The notes under the pieces: generated by a model
Databases searched by the model: none
What the model saw: the letters and a program-made list of their open reading frames with translations, nothing else
Told to the model about the DNA's origin: nothing
Made by a program: the position numbers and the translations under genes
NCBI GenBank assembly: GCA_028583605.1
Contig: CM053337.1
Coordinates: forward strand, 20,128,929 to 20,192,928
DNA: 64,000 nucleotides
Source: Dastarcus helophoroides
Lineage: Eukaryota > Arthropoda > Insecta > Coleoptera > Bothrideridae
Direction: 5' to 3'
Shown: in pieces, positions 13,501-28,500 of the stretch
How positions within the stretch are numbered: position 1 is the first letter of the stretch
Layout: each line of letters starts with the position of its first letter

Positions 13501-16500
13501 AAACTAGAAACTTGTAGCTTTAATTTGCTTCTTTTTATTTTTCTCTGTGAGCAAAAAAAGAACGAAATATTTTCCAAAAGTATCCAAATTTTAACATCAC
13601 TTATTTTGGATTTCTTTTATATACCCGAGCTTAGTGACTAAAACAAAAAAAAGAACGAAATATTTTCCAAAAGTATCCAAATTTTAACAAAAATGATGTA
13701 TCAATGATCAACCATAATAATATAGCCACAGAGTCAAAGTTTTATGCAAACAAAAGTAGAAATGTGAACAAAAATTCGAAGCGAAATAGAAATTTTCGAC
13801 GAGAAGTAGAAATTACAGAAAAAAAACCTGAATTTATAAATAAAAAGTTTCATATATATTGAATGCTTTTCTTCCAATTTCAACTGTCTTTTAAAAAATT
13901 CCAGTTTGTTTCAAATTTTATGAAACCGAAACAAAAGTTCTTCGCATGATTTTGATTTTTTTTCACAATTCATGCTTATTCTTCAAATTTCACCTCGAAT
14001 TTTGACATTGACAATCATAATTCGAATTACAAAGTCAACAAAGTTACAAAATTTGATTAGAAAGTCAAAAATTTAGGTAACAAGTTGAGAATTTTAAAAT
14101 TATACTTCACATGTTGTAAAGTCCAGAAAAAATCGAAGTTTTCGTGAATTCCCAATTTAAATTTGAAATTTCCAATTTTCCGAAATTTCCTTTCAAAATG
14201 TTGGACAATTTCTGAAAGTTCAGTATTTGAATAATTTTAATAGTTGAACAGTTTCTAATATTTTCTTGAAATTATTATTTAATCTCGATATGGTGATTTT
14301 ATCTCGAAATTTCGTTTTTTCGATTCAGATTCAAATTTTAAAACTTTAACCATAAAATTCTGATATTATGTACTCAACACTTTCTGAACAATGTCGAACA
14401 TGTTGTAATAATGTAGAAAAATAAGACTTTAATGAGAAAATAAAAAGTCACAAATTGAAAATCTTTAAAGATTTCAAATTTGTAAATTACAGAAAAAATC
14501 GGAGTTTCTCGAAATTCTCAATTTAACCCTGACATATTTTCAAGCTTCCCTTTTAAAACGTTCCAAATTTCAATTTTGTCCAAAAGGTTTCTCAAATTGT
14601 TCACTTTAATCTCGATATTTTGATTTCATCTCGAAATTTTGAGTTTTTCTACTTTATTTCAAATCTCAAGACTCTGTTTCAAATCTCAAGACTTTGTTTC
14701 AAATCTCAAGACTTTAACCTTAAATTTTTTATTTAATGTACTTAACATTTCCTAAACAAAGTCGAAAATTTTGTTATCAAGTAGAAAAATACAACTTCGA
14801 AACGTCAAAATAAATTTAAGTTAAAAAAATGTTAAAAGATTTCAAATTTTGTAATTAAAGAAAAAAATCGAAGTTTTTAGGAATTCTCAGTTTAAACCTG
14901 ACATATTTTTGAGCTTCCTTTTAAAAAGGTTCAAAATTTTGATTTTGTCCAAAAGGTTTGCTCAAATTTTTCACTTCAATCTCGATATTTCGATTTTATC
15001 TCGATATTTCGATTTCATCTCGAAATTTTGAGTTTTTCGACTTTGTTTTAAATCTCAAGACTTTGTTTCAAATCTCAAGACTTTAACCATAAAATTTTGA
15101 TTTTATGTACTTAACATATTCTAAATAAAAGTCGACAATTTTGTTATAAAGTAGAAGAATACAACTTCGAAACGTCAAAATAAATTTAAGTCAAAACAAG
15201 ATTTCAAATTTTGCAATTACAGAAAAAAAATCAAAGTTTCTCGGAATTCTCAATTTAAACTTGACATATTTTCGAGCTTCCGTTTAACAATGCTCGAAAT
15301 TTCAATTTTGTCCGGAAAGTGTTTTCAAATTTTTCACTTCAATCTCGATATTTCGATTTCATCGCGAAATTTTGAGTTTTTCGGCTTTGTTTCAAATCTC
15401 AAGACCTTGTTTCAAATCTTAAGACTTGAACCATAAAATTTTGATTTTATGTACTTAATATTTCCTAAACAAAGTCGAAAACTTTGTTATAAAGTAGAAG
15501 AATACAACTTCGAAAAGTTAAAATAAATTTAGGTCCAAAAAAAATTTAAAAGATTTCAAATTTTGTAATTACAGAAAAAAATGGAAGTCTCTCGGAATTT
15601 TCAATTTTAACCTGACTTATTTTCCAACTTCCCTTTAAACACATTCAAAATTTCAGTTTTGTCCAGAAAATTTTCTTAAATTTTTCACCACAATCTCGAT
15701 ATTTCGATTTCATTTCGAAATTTTGGGTTTTTCGACTTTGTTTCAAATCTCAAGGCTTTGTTTTAAATCTCAAGACTTTAACCATAAAATTTTGATTTTA
15801 TGTGCTTAATATTTCCTAAACAAAGTCGAAAATTTTGTTATAAAGTAGAAAAATACATCTTAGAAACGCCAAAATAAATTTAAGTCAAAAAAATTTTAAA
15901 AGATTTCAAATTTTGTAATTGCGGAAAAATTCGAAGTTTCGCGGGATTGCCAATTTAAACCTGACATATTTTCGAATTTCCCCTGTAAAAACATTTGAAA
16001 TTTCAATTGTGTCCAGAAGGTTTTCTCAAATTTTTCACTTCAATCTCGATATTTTGATTTCATCCCGAAATTTTGAGTTTTTCGACTTTGTTTCAAATCT
16101 CAAGACTTTGTTTCAGATCCCAAGACTTTAACTATAAAAGTTTAATTTTATGTACTTAAGATTTCCTAAATAAAGTCGAAAATTTTGTTATAAAGTAGGA
16201 GAATACAATTTCGAAAGTCGAAATAAATTTAAGTCAAAAAAATGTTAAAAGATTTCAAATTTTGTAATTACAGAAAAAAATGGAAGTTTCTCGGGATTCT
16301 CAATTTCAACCTGACTTATTTTCCAACTTCTTTTTTAACACATTCGAAATTTCAATTTTGTGCAGAAGATTTTCTTAAATTTTTCACTTCGATCTCGATA
16401 TTTCGATTTCATCGCGAAATTTTGAGTTTTTCGACTTTGTTTTAAATCTCAAGACTTTGTTTTAAATCTCAAGACTTTAACCATAAAATTTTGATTTCAT

Positions 16501-19500
16501 GTACTTAACATTTCCTAAATAAAGCCGAAAATTTTGTTATAAAGTAAAAGAATACAACTTCGAAACATCAAAAAAATTTTAAGATTCCAAATTTTGTAAT
16601 TACAGAAAAATTCGAAGTTTCTCGGAATTCTTAATTTAAACCTGACATATTTTCAAGCTTCTCTTTAAAAACGTTCGAAATTTCAATTTTGTTCAGAAGG
16701 TTTTCTCAAATTTTTCACTTCAATCACGATATTTCGATTTCATCTAGAAATTTTGAGTTTTTCGACCTTATTTCAAATTTCAAGACTCTGTTTCAAATCT
16801 CAAGACTTCGTTTCAAATCTTAAGAATTTAATTATAAAATTTTGATTTTATGTACTCAATATTTCCTAAACAAGATCGACAATTTTGTTCTACTAAAGTA
16901 GAAAAATAAGACTTAAAGTCGAAATAAATTTAAGTCAAAAAAATTTTCAAATTTTATAGTTACAGAAAAAAAATCGAAGTTTCTCGGAATTCTCAATTTC
17001 AACCTGACTTATTTTCCAACTCTCCTTTAAAAAAATTCGAAATGTCAGTTTTGTTCAGAAGATTTTCTTAAATTTTTCACTTCGATCTCGATATTTCGAT
17101 TTTATCTCGAAATTTTGAGTTTTTCGACTTTGTTTCAAATCTCAAGGCGTTGTTTTAAATCTCAAGACTTTAACCATAAAATTTTGATTTGATGTACTTG
17201 ACATTTCCTAAAGAAAGTCGAACATTTTGTTATAAAGAGGAAGAATACAACTTCGAAAGTCGAAATAAATTTAAGTCAAGAAAAATGTTAAAAAATTTCA
17301 AATTTTGTAATTTCAGAAAAAAATCTAAGTTTCTCGGAATTCTCCATTTCAACGTGACCAATTTTCCAACTTCCCTTTAAAAACATTCGAAATTTCAGTT
17401 TCGTCCAGAAGATTTTCTTAAATTTTTCATTTCGATATCGATATTTCGATTTTATCTCGAAATTTTGAGTTTTTCGACTTTGTTTCAAATCTCAAGACGT
17501 TGTTTCAAATCTCAAGACGTTGTTTCAAATCTCAAGACTTTAACCATAAAATTTGGATTTGATGTATTTAACATTTCCTAAATAAAGTCGAAAATTTTAT
17601 TATAAAGAGGAAGAATACAACTTCAAAAGTTGAAATAAATTTAAGTCAAGAAAAATGTTAAAAAATTTCAAATTTTGTAATTTCAGAAAAAAATCAAAGT
17701 TCCTTGGAATTCTCAATTTCAATTTGACCAATTTTCCAACTTCCGTTTAAAAACATTCGAAATTTCAGTTTTGTCCAGAAGATTTTCTTAAATTTTTCGT
17801 TTCGATCTCGATATTTCGATTTTATCTCGAAATTTTGAGTTTTTCGACTTTACTTCAAATTTCAAGACGTTGTTTCAAATCTAAAGACTTTAACCATAAA
17901 ATTTGGATTTGATGCATTTAACATTTCCTAAATAAAGTCGAAAATTTTGTTGTAAAGAGGAAGAATACAACTTCGAAAGTCGAAATAAATTTAAGTCAAG
18001 AAAAATGTTAAAAATTTTCAAATTTTGTAAATTCAGAAAAAAAAATCGAAGTTCCTCGGAATTCTCAATTTCAACCTGACCAACTTTTCAACTTCCCTTT
18101 AAAAACATTCGAAATTTCAGTTTTGTCCAGACGACTTTCTTAAATTTTTCGTTTCGATCTCGATATTTCGATTTTATCGTGAAATTTTGAATTTTTCGAC
18201 TTTGTTTCAAATCTCAAGACTTTGTTTCAAATCTGAAGACTTTAACCACAACACTTTGATGTTCTGTATTCAATATTTCCTAAACAAGGTCGAACTATTT
18301 CGATTTCATCTCGAAATTTTGAGTTTTCCGACTTTGCTCCAAATCTCAAGACTTTGTTCAAATCTCAAGACTTCAATCATAAAATTTTGATTTCATGAAT
18401 GAATATTTCTTAAAAAAGTTTCAATTTGATTCATGAGATTTCGATTTTCATTACAAGACTGGAATTATTTTTTAATTAAACCTAAAATCGAAATTTTAGG
18501 TAAAACTTTGCTTTAAAATTTAAAATATCTATAACAAATTTCTTTTTCCTAATTCTTCTTAGTACAAAGGTCGAAATTGGGAACGAAATTTCTAAAAATT
18601 AAAATTCCTGGAAAAGGTTGAATAATTGAATAAATAATCGAACCTTCAAACAAAAAAGAATAATTAAAACTGGAATTAAAAACAAATCGTCTTAACAAAA
18701 ACTAATAACTTATTAAAAAATTACATGAAGCTGCTGTTTACAATCGAATTTAAAAAACACAAATTATCTATAAAAAATATGGAAAATTTATGATTGATCT
18801 TAAATTTTTCACATTTCCATAAATCGAACACAGTCCAATACCGAAAGAAGTATTATCCTGTACTGACTCTGGCCGTGGAAGCCTTCGTTATCAGGAGCAA
18901 AAAAACTTTCAAAAACATTTCTAAAAACCAGTTTAGCCACACTATAATTTACATAAATCGAAATTTCGATTCCAAAATTTGAGATTAAGGTCAACATTTC
19001 GTCGCTAAGGTCAAGACTCGTCAAAACTTCGTAAATTTCACATTTTTAAAAACAATGTAAAAATTATGTATGAATACTAAGAAAAAATTGATTTGGTTTC
19101 GTATTAAAACTTGGAAAAAAATCAAAATCGTTCGAAAATATCTTGTAGATATTTTTACCTTTTTTTCTAATTTTCTTTGAAAATTTCTACGTAATAGTCC
19201 AGTTGGTAATACCAAGAGTGTTTTACTGAAAAAGCTGCATTTAATCTGCTTAAATGAAAGCTTAAAAAAAACAGGACTGTTCGAAAAAAATATGTGGATA
19301 TTTTTAGTTTGTTTTCTAATTCTCTTTCAAGATTTCTACTAAATAGTCGAATTGATAATCCCAAACGTGTTTTCCTGGTAAATTTGCATTTAATCTGCTT
19401 AAATAAAAGCATAAGTAATTAAATAATAACGTTTAATACCTTTAAAGTCAACAGTTTATGTATTTAAGTATATTTAATATAACGTAAACCTTGATAAAAT

Positions 19501-22500
19501 TGCAAAAAAATGAAAAAATCAGTTGCCTGTTTTTCCAAGATAACACTATTGACAGTTGTGGTGGTAACACTTTAAATTTAATACCTGTTGTTTTAATTGT
19601 TAATAAAGTTTAATAGTTATGAACACTTTAAGTTATTAAAACACTTTTACCTATTTTTTAACTGAACGTATTTTAAAACTGAACGTGTCAAATTATTTAA
19701 AAAAAATTCAAATTCTGTGGTGCAAATATTTTTAAATTTTCTAAAAGTATTTTAAACTGGCTTCTTTTCCAAACTTTCCTTAGAAACTGTAGATAACACA
19801 ACATACCTGAAAATTACTGAAAAGGAAGGGGTATCTTTTTCCGGCTGTCTGCTCCGGTACAAGCCATTGCAACCCACTGGCGTCTGGACTAGTTTCGTAA
19901 TAAATTCTAATGCTTGAGCTGCAATAATTTTTAAAATATAGAGTTCAAACTGACAATTTTCACTTTTTGTTTCTCGTAAAATTTCGGCTTCAAACTCCCT
20001 AGATTCCTTAGACTCCCGAATTTCCCAGATTTTGACTTCAACTAGCTTTTCAGAGATGTTTCGAGTTATAAATCAAAATACTCGATTCAAAATCCCCTGA
20101 TTAAAGAATACATGTGTAAAGGGCCCACAATTTTGTCCAAAATAAAGTTATTTCACTAAAACACATACATTTATAAATACAGTAGTCGTAAGTTTGACGG
20201 ACTGGTCCTTGGTTATCTTCAAAAATTGAAATACAGAACTTGTCCCCTGAAACCAAGAAAGATTAAAAAACACAACAAAGGTTGCTCTAACGCGTTTCGA
20301 CAGCCAAGCTGTCATCTCTCTGAAGATGATAGCTTGGCTGTTGAAACGCGTTAGAGCAACCTTTGTTGTGTTTTTTAAACTTTGAAACCAAGAAAGATTA
20401 AAAAACACAACAAAGGTTGCTCTAACGCGTTTCGACAGCCAGTTTCTCTCTGAAGATGACAGCTTGGCTGTCGAAACGCGTTAAAGCAACCTTTGTTGTG
20501 TTTTTTAATCTTTCTTGGTTTCAGGGGACAAGTTCTGTATTTCAACAGTAGTCATAGTAATCAAGGAATATAAAAAAAGTATCAAATTTGTATGAGATTT
20601 TCAGAAAACTGTAACTTGAAGAAAAATGTATGCAAAATAAGATAAAAAAGGGAAATTGAAGCTCCAAGTGTCTAGATTTTGAAGCCTGAGTTCAAAATTG
20701 TTAAGGGGTTGCAGTTTTTGAGTAACCATAACAAAACCTTGGAAAAAACCTTTTTTTCTAATTTTCGCTCGCCTTCAAAAAAATCCACAGTCCTCAATAA
20801 TTTGTTTATGGTAACCCCATCATAAAACTCTTCTAGATAATTTAACCCTCTTTAATTTCACTGGTTTCTGAGCTCTATACGAAAATTTTTTGCTGATCGC
20901 CGTCAAAACATCATCGTTGACTTTGTTGGTCAATAACTCGGGAAATAATGATCGCATCGAAAACGATAGTGGGCTTTTGAAAACTGCAAAGTACTCTACA
21001 AACCCTTTAAAAAAATACTACGAGAAAGGTTATTGGAGAAGAGGTTTCTTATACCATGTTTTCTGTGATTAGTTGCAAGTAGCAGGGCCTCGAACCGTTA
21101 TTACTTTCGTTCCGGTTTTCGGTTTTCGTTCCGAAAAAAAAATTATATCGATTTAGTTCCGGTTTTCGTTACGACAAAAATAACGGTTTTTTCCGGTTTT
21201 GGTTTTCGGTTCAGCTCCGAGTGACTAATTTTTAATTTTTTATTTAAAAGAAAGAAAATATTTCAAGTAATCTCGAAACAAAAAGCCGAATTTTAAATAA
21301 ATAACCCCTGAAATTTAGGAAATAATTCAAGTTGAAATTTTGATCATAGGGTCATTTTTTTAGAAAATGCAGAAATTGTAAGTTTGTAATCTAACTTTTA
21401 GAATAAATAGAATAAAAAACCATTATCATGATTGAAGTGATGGCAAAAAAAAGATGAATCACAGTAAACATCTTTTAATATAAAATCTATGATCATTATG
21501 TATTACAAAATATTGAGTTTAAACTATTTAGAAATCTTAAAATTTATAAATTTAAGTTATTTTTAGAAAATAATATATAAAACAGAGTTAGTATTGCCAA
21601 GAAATTGAATTTGAAGTAAAATTTTTTAGAAAGAAACTAGCAACGGCAGAATTTTGCAAAAAAATCAAGATTAAAAAAGTATTAATTTGCAAAATTTCGA
21701 CTTATACTAGAGATTTTAAGATTAGAGAAAATACTCGAACATCCAGTTGAAAGTCAAAATATTATGATTAAAATGAAAAAAAAATTACATTAATTTCGAG
21801 GGCTTTTTTCAAATTTTAACTGCTTTCTTAAAAGTATAAGTTAAACCTTGATATTGTAAGTTAAATTTTGACATCTTTTTAATTTCGTGTTTCGACATTT
21901 TTTTAATTTCGTGTTTCGACATTCTGAGGAAAACATTCAAATTTAAGGGAAACAATTCACAGTTCTAGAAAGAAATCTAAATTCAATTCAATCAAAGATC
22001 AAAGTTCAAAAAAAACAAACTAAATTCATAAATAAAAATATCTCAAGATTTCAACTTTTTAATATTAGAATTTGAGATTTAGGTGTAAACATAAAAAAGT
22101 TATAATCTTTGTAAAACGACTACATTTCGTGTTTCAAATCGAAATTTTAGAAAAAAAAAACCACAAAAATTGCAATTTTTATATCAAATTTTAAGATAAA
22201 TGTCAAAATTTAAAAAAAAGATCAAATATATTAAAAAAAACTGTATCCAAATTCTGAATTCCTTTTAAGCATTTTGAAATTTTCAGGAAATTTGAAGAAA
22301 ACATTTTTGAGGTTCTTTCCGAAATTTTATTATATTCTAAAGGTCAAAAGTTCAAATTGGAAATTCTAATTTTTTTAAGATAAAAGTAGCCTAAATTTGA
22401 AGAGAAAAATATTAACATATTTTTTGAAATAGTCTATATTTTGATTGAAAAACGTTTGTCAACATTTAAACTTTAATAATCAATGAGATTTCCATTTTTT

Positions 22501-25500
22501 TAGAAACTTTGATTATTTAACCAAATGTTTAGAATTCCAAATTTCATCGAAAATCCGAGTTAGCACTTTTAATTGATAAAAATTTTTAATAAACTTTTAG
22601 GTTTTTTACAAACACTTTTTTCTCGAAATGTGGCGATTAAAAATTTAAATATTTCCAAACTGGGTCGCACAAATATTAAATAAAATTAATAAAGATAAAT
22701 TAAAGTCAGAAATTCGATATACAAGCTAAAATAGCGAGTTTATATTAGAAATTTTCTGATTAAAGTCAAATTACGTAAATAATGAAGACCAAAATTTACC
22801 TATTGAGTAGAAATTTTTTGATTAAGGAGAAAAATTAAGAGAAAAAATAAAAAAATATAATTTTTGACGCTTTGACCTCAGAAGATCAAATCAAAAAATT
22901 TCAACTTCAAATAACTTTGGGTTCTAACTCAAAATTTCATGAAAACCAGAGTGTTTAAAATAAAAGTCGAAATAAAGTCAATATTTTGATTCTAAAGTTG
23001 AAATTTTCGGAAAAATATAAAAATTTAAATTTTAAGTTGAAAATTTTGACCAAAAAAAATTTTTTTTTGACGTAATTTGAACCATAACCACAGATTTTAA
23101 GAAAATTCTGGTATTTTCGATTTTAAAAATTTGAAGTTATTAATGCCGTGGGTAAAATGCAAATTTATAAAAAAATTCGTTTTACCCGAGATGTGGTGAT
23201 GGTGCGTGCATAAGCAGCTGCTAAATATATGCTCCATTAATAAACCCAAATTCTACGGGAATTAATGAGCGATTATTTCTGAAAATTGTGGTAAACCAAA
23301 GGTGTAAACAATAAGAACAGTGTAGTGATTAAAACAACAGTAGAGACAAACAGGTTAGTGCAATAATTAGTAATTTAAGGTAAGATGCTGCATTTGTATT
23401 AGCTCTGATAAGAGATAAAAAACCGTGACCTTCGAGGAGATAGACCGGGGAACGGTTTCTTTCGTAGAAAAGACGTGCATCACAACATATAGTAATCAGA
23501 TTAGGAATCAGCGCTGAAATAAAGAAATAAACATGGACAACAATTATATGAGAGACGCCGACATGGAGGAGTCCTCCACAGACGAAGGAGGCAAGAGAAA
23601 AAGGGTACGAGAAGAAACCTTAACGAGAACAAAAAAAATGTCGAGAACGCCAATAAAAACAAAAACAATTGATAACGAGGATAAGCTTGATCTTATACTA
23701 AGTATGATGCAGGATATAAGAGAAGAAATGCAAGAAATAAAAAATGAACAGAAAAAATACAATAACGACATTAGAAAAATCCAAATCGAAAACACCAAAC
23801 TAAGAGAAGAAAACGAGTGAATTATAAAAGAAAACGAGAAAATGAAAAGGGATATAAAAATAATTAGCAATAATTTGGAGTGGATCGAAAAAGATAAAAG
23901 GAAAAATAACATAATTGTCAACGGTCTAACAGTAAATACAAACGACAATGCAATTTTAATTACAGAAATGGAAAATTTCTTTAAAGAAAAATTAGAAATA
24001 CAATCCAAAGTTGAAGAAACTTACAACATTGGTAGAAATATATATCTTGTGAAATTGCAAAATGAAAATGAAAAGAAACGGATTATGAAAAACAAATCAA
24101 AGCTTAGAAAAATTAATGAAAAAAATTTCATAAATGAAGACTTGACGCATAAAGAAAGGAAGAAGCAGAGACAACTAAAAAATAAAGCAGAAGAGGAGAA
24201 ACGCATGGGTAAGAATATCAAAATGGGATATAACAAGATAATAGTTGATGGAGAAACTTGGAAATGGAACAAAATCAAGGAAAAATTAGAAAATACAAAT
24301 TCAAAAAACTGAGCAATAAATCTAAAGAGGTAAATAGTATGATGACGAACAAGGCAATGAAAATGGATACGAAAACACATAAAAACACAACAATAGAAAA
24401 AATAAATAAAAAGGAAAAAACAGGAAAAGAAATTTGGAAAGTGGGAACATGGAATGTTAGAGGACTAAGGGGAAAAGAGGAGGAACTAATAGAAGAATTT
24501 GAAATGACAGGGATCCAAATATTAACAATAACAGAAACGAAGAAGAAGGGGCAAGGGGAACTAGTGCTAGAAAATGGACACCTTTTAATATACAGTGGAG
24601 TAGAACAAAATAAACATGCTGCGGCAGGGGTTGGGTGCATAATAGAGAAAGGATTAGTAGATAATATACTAAATTGGGAAGGCATTTCTGAAAGAATACT
24701 AAAAATAGAATTTGATGATATATATGGGGAACGAATATGCATAATAATAGTGTATGGACCAAATGAAGATGATTTAGCGAGTAATAAAGATCAATTCTGG
24801 GAGGAACTAACATTGGCCACAGAGACAGGTAAAGGTAAAATTATCGTAATGGGAGATTTTAACAGTAGGGTGGGTAAAAGAGAGAATAGAAATGTAAATG
24901 TGTGGAAACTGAGGGGAAACAAAAATAAACAACAATGGGTTAAGAATGATAGAATATTGCATATTGAACGATCTCATAATAACAAATACGTTTTATGAAC
25001 ACCAGGATATACATAAATTTACAAGAATAGCGGAAAACAGAAAAGAAAGATCCATAATTGACTACGTACTTGTGCAAAGAAATAATAGGAAATCGATCAC
25101 GGATGTAAGAGTCAAAAGAAGTGCGGAAATATTTAGTGATCATTACCTGGTTGTAGCAAAAATTAGAAAAAAGAAGAGGTATAGGAGTGACAACGAACGA
25201 CACGAAACTGCACCAGTAAAAAAAGAAAATATTAAAACATACAGATTAAGAGAAAAAGATATAGCAAACAGTTATCACCAAATTGTTGAGGAAAAAATAA
25301 GTAATATAGAAAAGGAGATTGAACAAAAAGATATTGAAGACATATGGCAAATATTTAAGCAGGTAGTAATAGAAGCAGCTAAACAAGCATGTGGCACGAT
25401 TACAACCAACGCCAATAAAAAGTTAACTGCCTGGTGGAACGATGAAATCAAAAAAGAAGTTAAATTAAAAAAACAAGCGTGGAAAGAGTACTTAAATAAT

Positions 25501-28500
25501 AACACCGCACAAAAATACACTTTGTATAAGGAGAGAAGAACCAAAGTAAAAAAAATGGTTTTGGAAGCTAAACAGAAGGCATGGGAATGTTTTGGGAAAA
25601 AAATGGAGGAGACAAATAAAGGAGATCGGAGGCTATTTTATAAAGCAGTGAAGACAATAAGAAAAGGAAAAGAAAAAAAATTGACGACTATAACAAGCAA
25701 AGAAGGTGCGTTGCTAAAAGATGAGAATTTAATTATGAACAGATGGAAAGAATACTTTTACGAACTATTAAATCCACTGGAAACAGAGACACAAGAAGGC
25801 AAAGAAGTAACAACAAATGACACAATAGCAGATGAAGAAAATGGAGTACTTACGATAGAGGAAGCTGAAGAAGCAATCAAGGCAACAAAATGTGGAAAAG
25901 CACCCGGACATGATGGAATAACACCAGATATGATTAAACACATGGGAAAGAAAGGTGTAAAACTCTTGTACAACATTTGTAATAAGGCATGGATAAAAGG
26001 AAACATACCTAAAGATTGGGGAATAGGTGTTATTATGCCCATATATAAAAAGGGAGATAGAAAACAATGCCAAAATTATCGAGGTATAACTTTATTGAGC
26101 ACGGTAGCAAAGATATATGAAAGGGTGTTAGCAAACAGGCTCCGTTTAGTCATAGAAACACAATTAAGTGTATCCCAAAGTGGATTTAGAAGAGGCCATA
26201 GTATACAGGACCATATATTCACGATGAAACAACTTACGGATAAAATATTAAGACAACGGAGAGAGGCATATCTAGCGTTCATTGATCTTGAAAAGGCTTT
26301 TGACAGAGCACCCAGAAAAGAAATATGGATAAGTTTGGAACAACGAGGAGTCAGCCGAAAATTAATTGCTGGAATAAAAAGCATATATGAGGAAAATGCA
26401 AATTACGTCAGAACGCGAAATATGCAGTCTTCTACTTTCTACACAAGAGGTTTACGACAGGGAGGAGTACTTAGCCCATTACTATTCATTATCCTGATAG
26501 ATGACATACTCAAACAAACATGTACGAAAACAACAGGCCTACAAGTAGGATACTACAATCTACAAAAAGTCTGTATAAAAGAATGTGCATATGCAGATGA
26601 TATAGTAATAATGGCCAATTCACCCGAAGACCTACAAACTAACTTAGAAATATGGAAAGATGCTTTAGAATCTAAACAAATGAAAATAAATGTCAATAAA
26701 ACAAAAGTAATGGCGATAACAGAAGATGAAAATAAAAAAATAAATATACGATTAGAAAATAAGGATATACAGCAGGTCAAGGAATTCAAATATTTAGGAG
26801 TAATAATAGATAATAAAGGAAATCAGGATAGGGACATCAATGAACGAATAGAGAAAGCACTTAAAGCATATTACAGTATCTGTGCAACCATAGTCAAGAA
26901 GAAAGAAATATCCAAAAATACGAAAATGTTGGTATACAAGACTATCTTCCAGCCGATACTACTATTTGGAAGTGAAACCTGGGTTTTAACGGAGAGAATG
27001 AAAAGCCGGATACAAGCAGTCGAGATGAAGTTCTTAAGAGCGATAAAGGGAATAAGTAGAAGAGATCGAATAAGAAATCAAAAAGTGAGGGAAGAACTGG
27101 ATGCTAAGCCTGTATTAGAAATTGTCGAAGAAAAACAATTAGGTTGGTGGGGACATATACAAAGGATGAAAGATAACATGCAAGTAAAGAAAATATGGGA
27201 AGCAAGAACATCGGACCGGAGACGTAGAGGCAGACCTAAAGAAAGATGGGATGACATCATTGATAAATTAATCAGAAAGAGACAATTAAACTTAAACGAA
27301 GCAAAAATTTTAGCGCTAAACAAAAAGGAATGGAAAAAATTTTGTGAATAAAATAGAGAATACCAATCCCGACACCTTACGGTATAAGGGAATTGATTAT
27401 ATATATATATATCGTTTTACCCCAAAACTTCGAAAAAAACTACGGTTTTTTAGAAATTTTTTATCAAAATAAAAACATTATTTATTAAAAAAAATCAAAA
27501 TTCCGACACTTGACATTTACAAACTCGAAAGTTTATAGTAAAAAAATTATGAATTTCTAGTTTTTCCTAAAGTATTCGAATTTTTCTCATAATTTCTCAT
27601 TAACTGAAATACATTTTTATCAATTTTAGGCTTCTCTGGACATTCAAACTTTTTTCTCAAATTAAAGTGGTTCGGTTTAAAATTTTAAGTTTAAAACTGA
27701 AGTTTCGAGAAAAAAGTCACAATTTCCAAGTTCCATTCATTAAAGAAAAACTTTTCTCAAAAATTTTATTTTGAAGTTATTGCTATTTCAACGAATTTTT
27801 TACTTTCATCTCAAAATGCGAAAATAAGGCCGAAATTTTAAGACTTTCTTAAGCTTGCTTGTGAAAATTGTGGATTCAAACTTGAACCTTGTTATTATTT
27901 TTCAAAATTTTCGATGTAAAACTCGAAACGCAGACTCTTTTTTTAGAGATTCTGACTTTTAATCTCGAAATGTTACCTTAATCCCAAAGTTCTCGTTTTC
28001 TCTCGAAATTTCGATTTTAAACTCAAAATTTAGACCATTTTCTCGAAATTTCGTGTTAGAACTAAATTCTTGTGAATAACCTTTAGTTTTTTATTTCAAA
28101 ATTGCGATATTTTCTCAAAATTTTGTGTTTAAATATTAGAATTGAAAATTCGAGAAGAGTTTTGTTATAAGAGTTTATCTTTTCAATGTTTTGCATAAAA
28201 TTTTTAATTGAAAGTTGAAAATTATACTTCTTAAAATCCTACATATCTCACAGATTTTCTTTTTAAACTCTATTTTGATAATTTCGAGTCTTAAAGTTTG
28301 AAAACTAAATTTTTTTAAATAAATTTATTTCGAATAATTTCTAGAATTTTTGACTTTTGCGTTAAACTTTTTACGTTGAGGTTAGTTTTTAAAATTTTTT
28401 TTTCGATTTTAAAATTAAAATTTCGATTTTTTGACAGAGTTTCTAACTTTAATTTAAAGACATGAATTTATTAAACCAAATGGGATACCTTTTTCCTTCA

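Larger units (their letters stand above)
23188..27409 (+). mobile_element. full-length RTE-like non-LTR retrotransposon
   Basis: It is inserted in the hAT-like element and flanked by an exact 11 bp target duplication, TCGTTTTACCC, at 23177-23187 and 27410-27420. Order: a 345 bp 5' leader, ORF1, an overlapping ORF2 with endonuclease and reverse transcriptase, a short 3' region and a (TA)n microsatellite tail instead of poly(A). The microsatellite tail, the endonuclease-RT order without RNase H, and the [11 protein letters not shown]-terminus suggest the RTE group or a relative; the clade is an inference. It is close to intact, carrying one stop in ORF1 and one frameshift in ORF2. Confidence 0.88.

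Noticed and set aside
15919..18390. Open frames of 60-70 codons in the 350 bp satellite
   Set aside because: Each coincides with the same part of the repeat unit; composition is Phe/Lys/Ile-rich and there is no start or splice context.
23544..27323. Many minus-strand open frames across the retrotransposon
   Set aside because: They are the mirror of A-rich ORF1/ORF2 coding sequence (Phe/Leu/Ser-rich products) and have no motifs.
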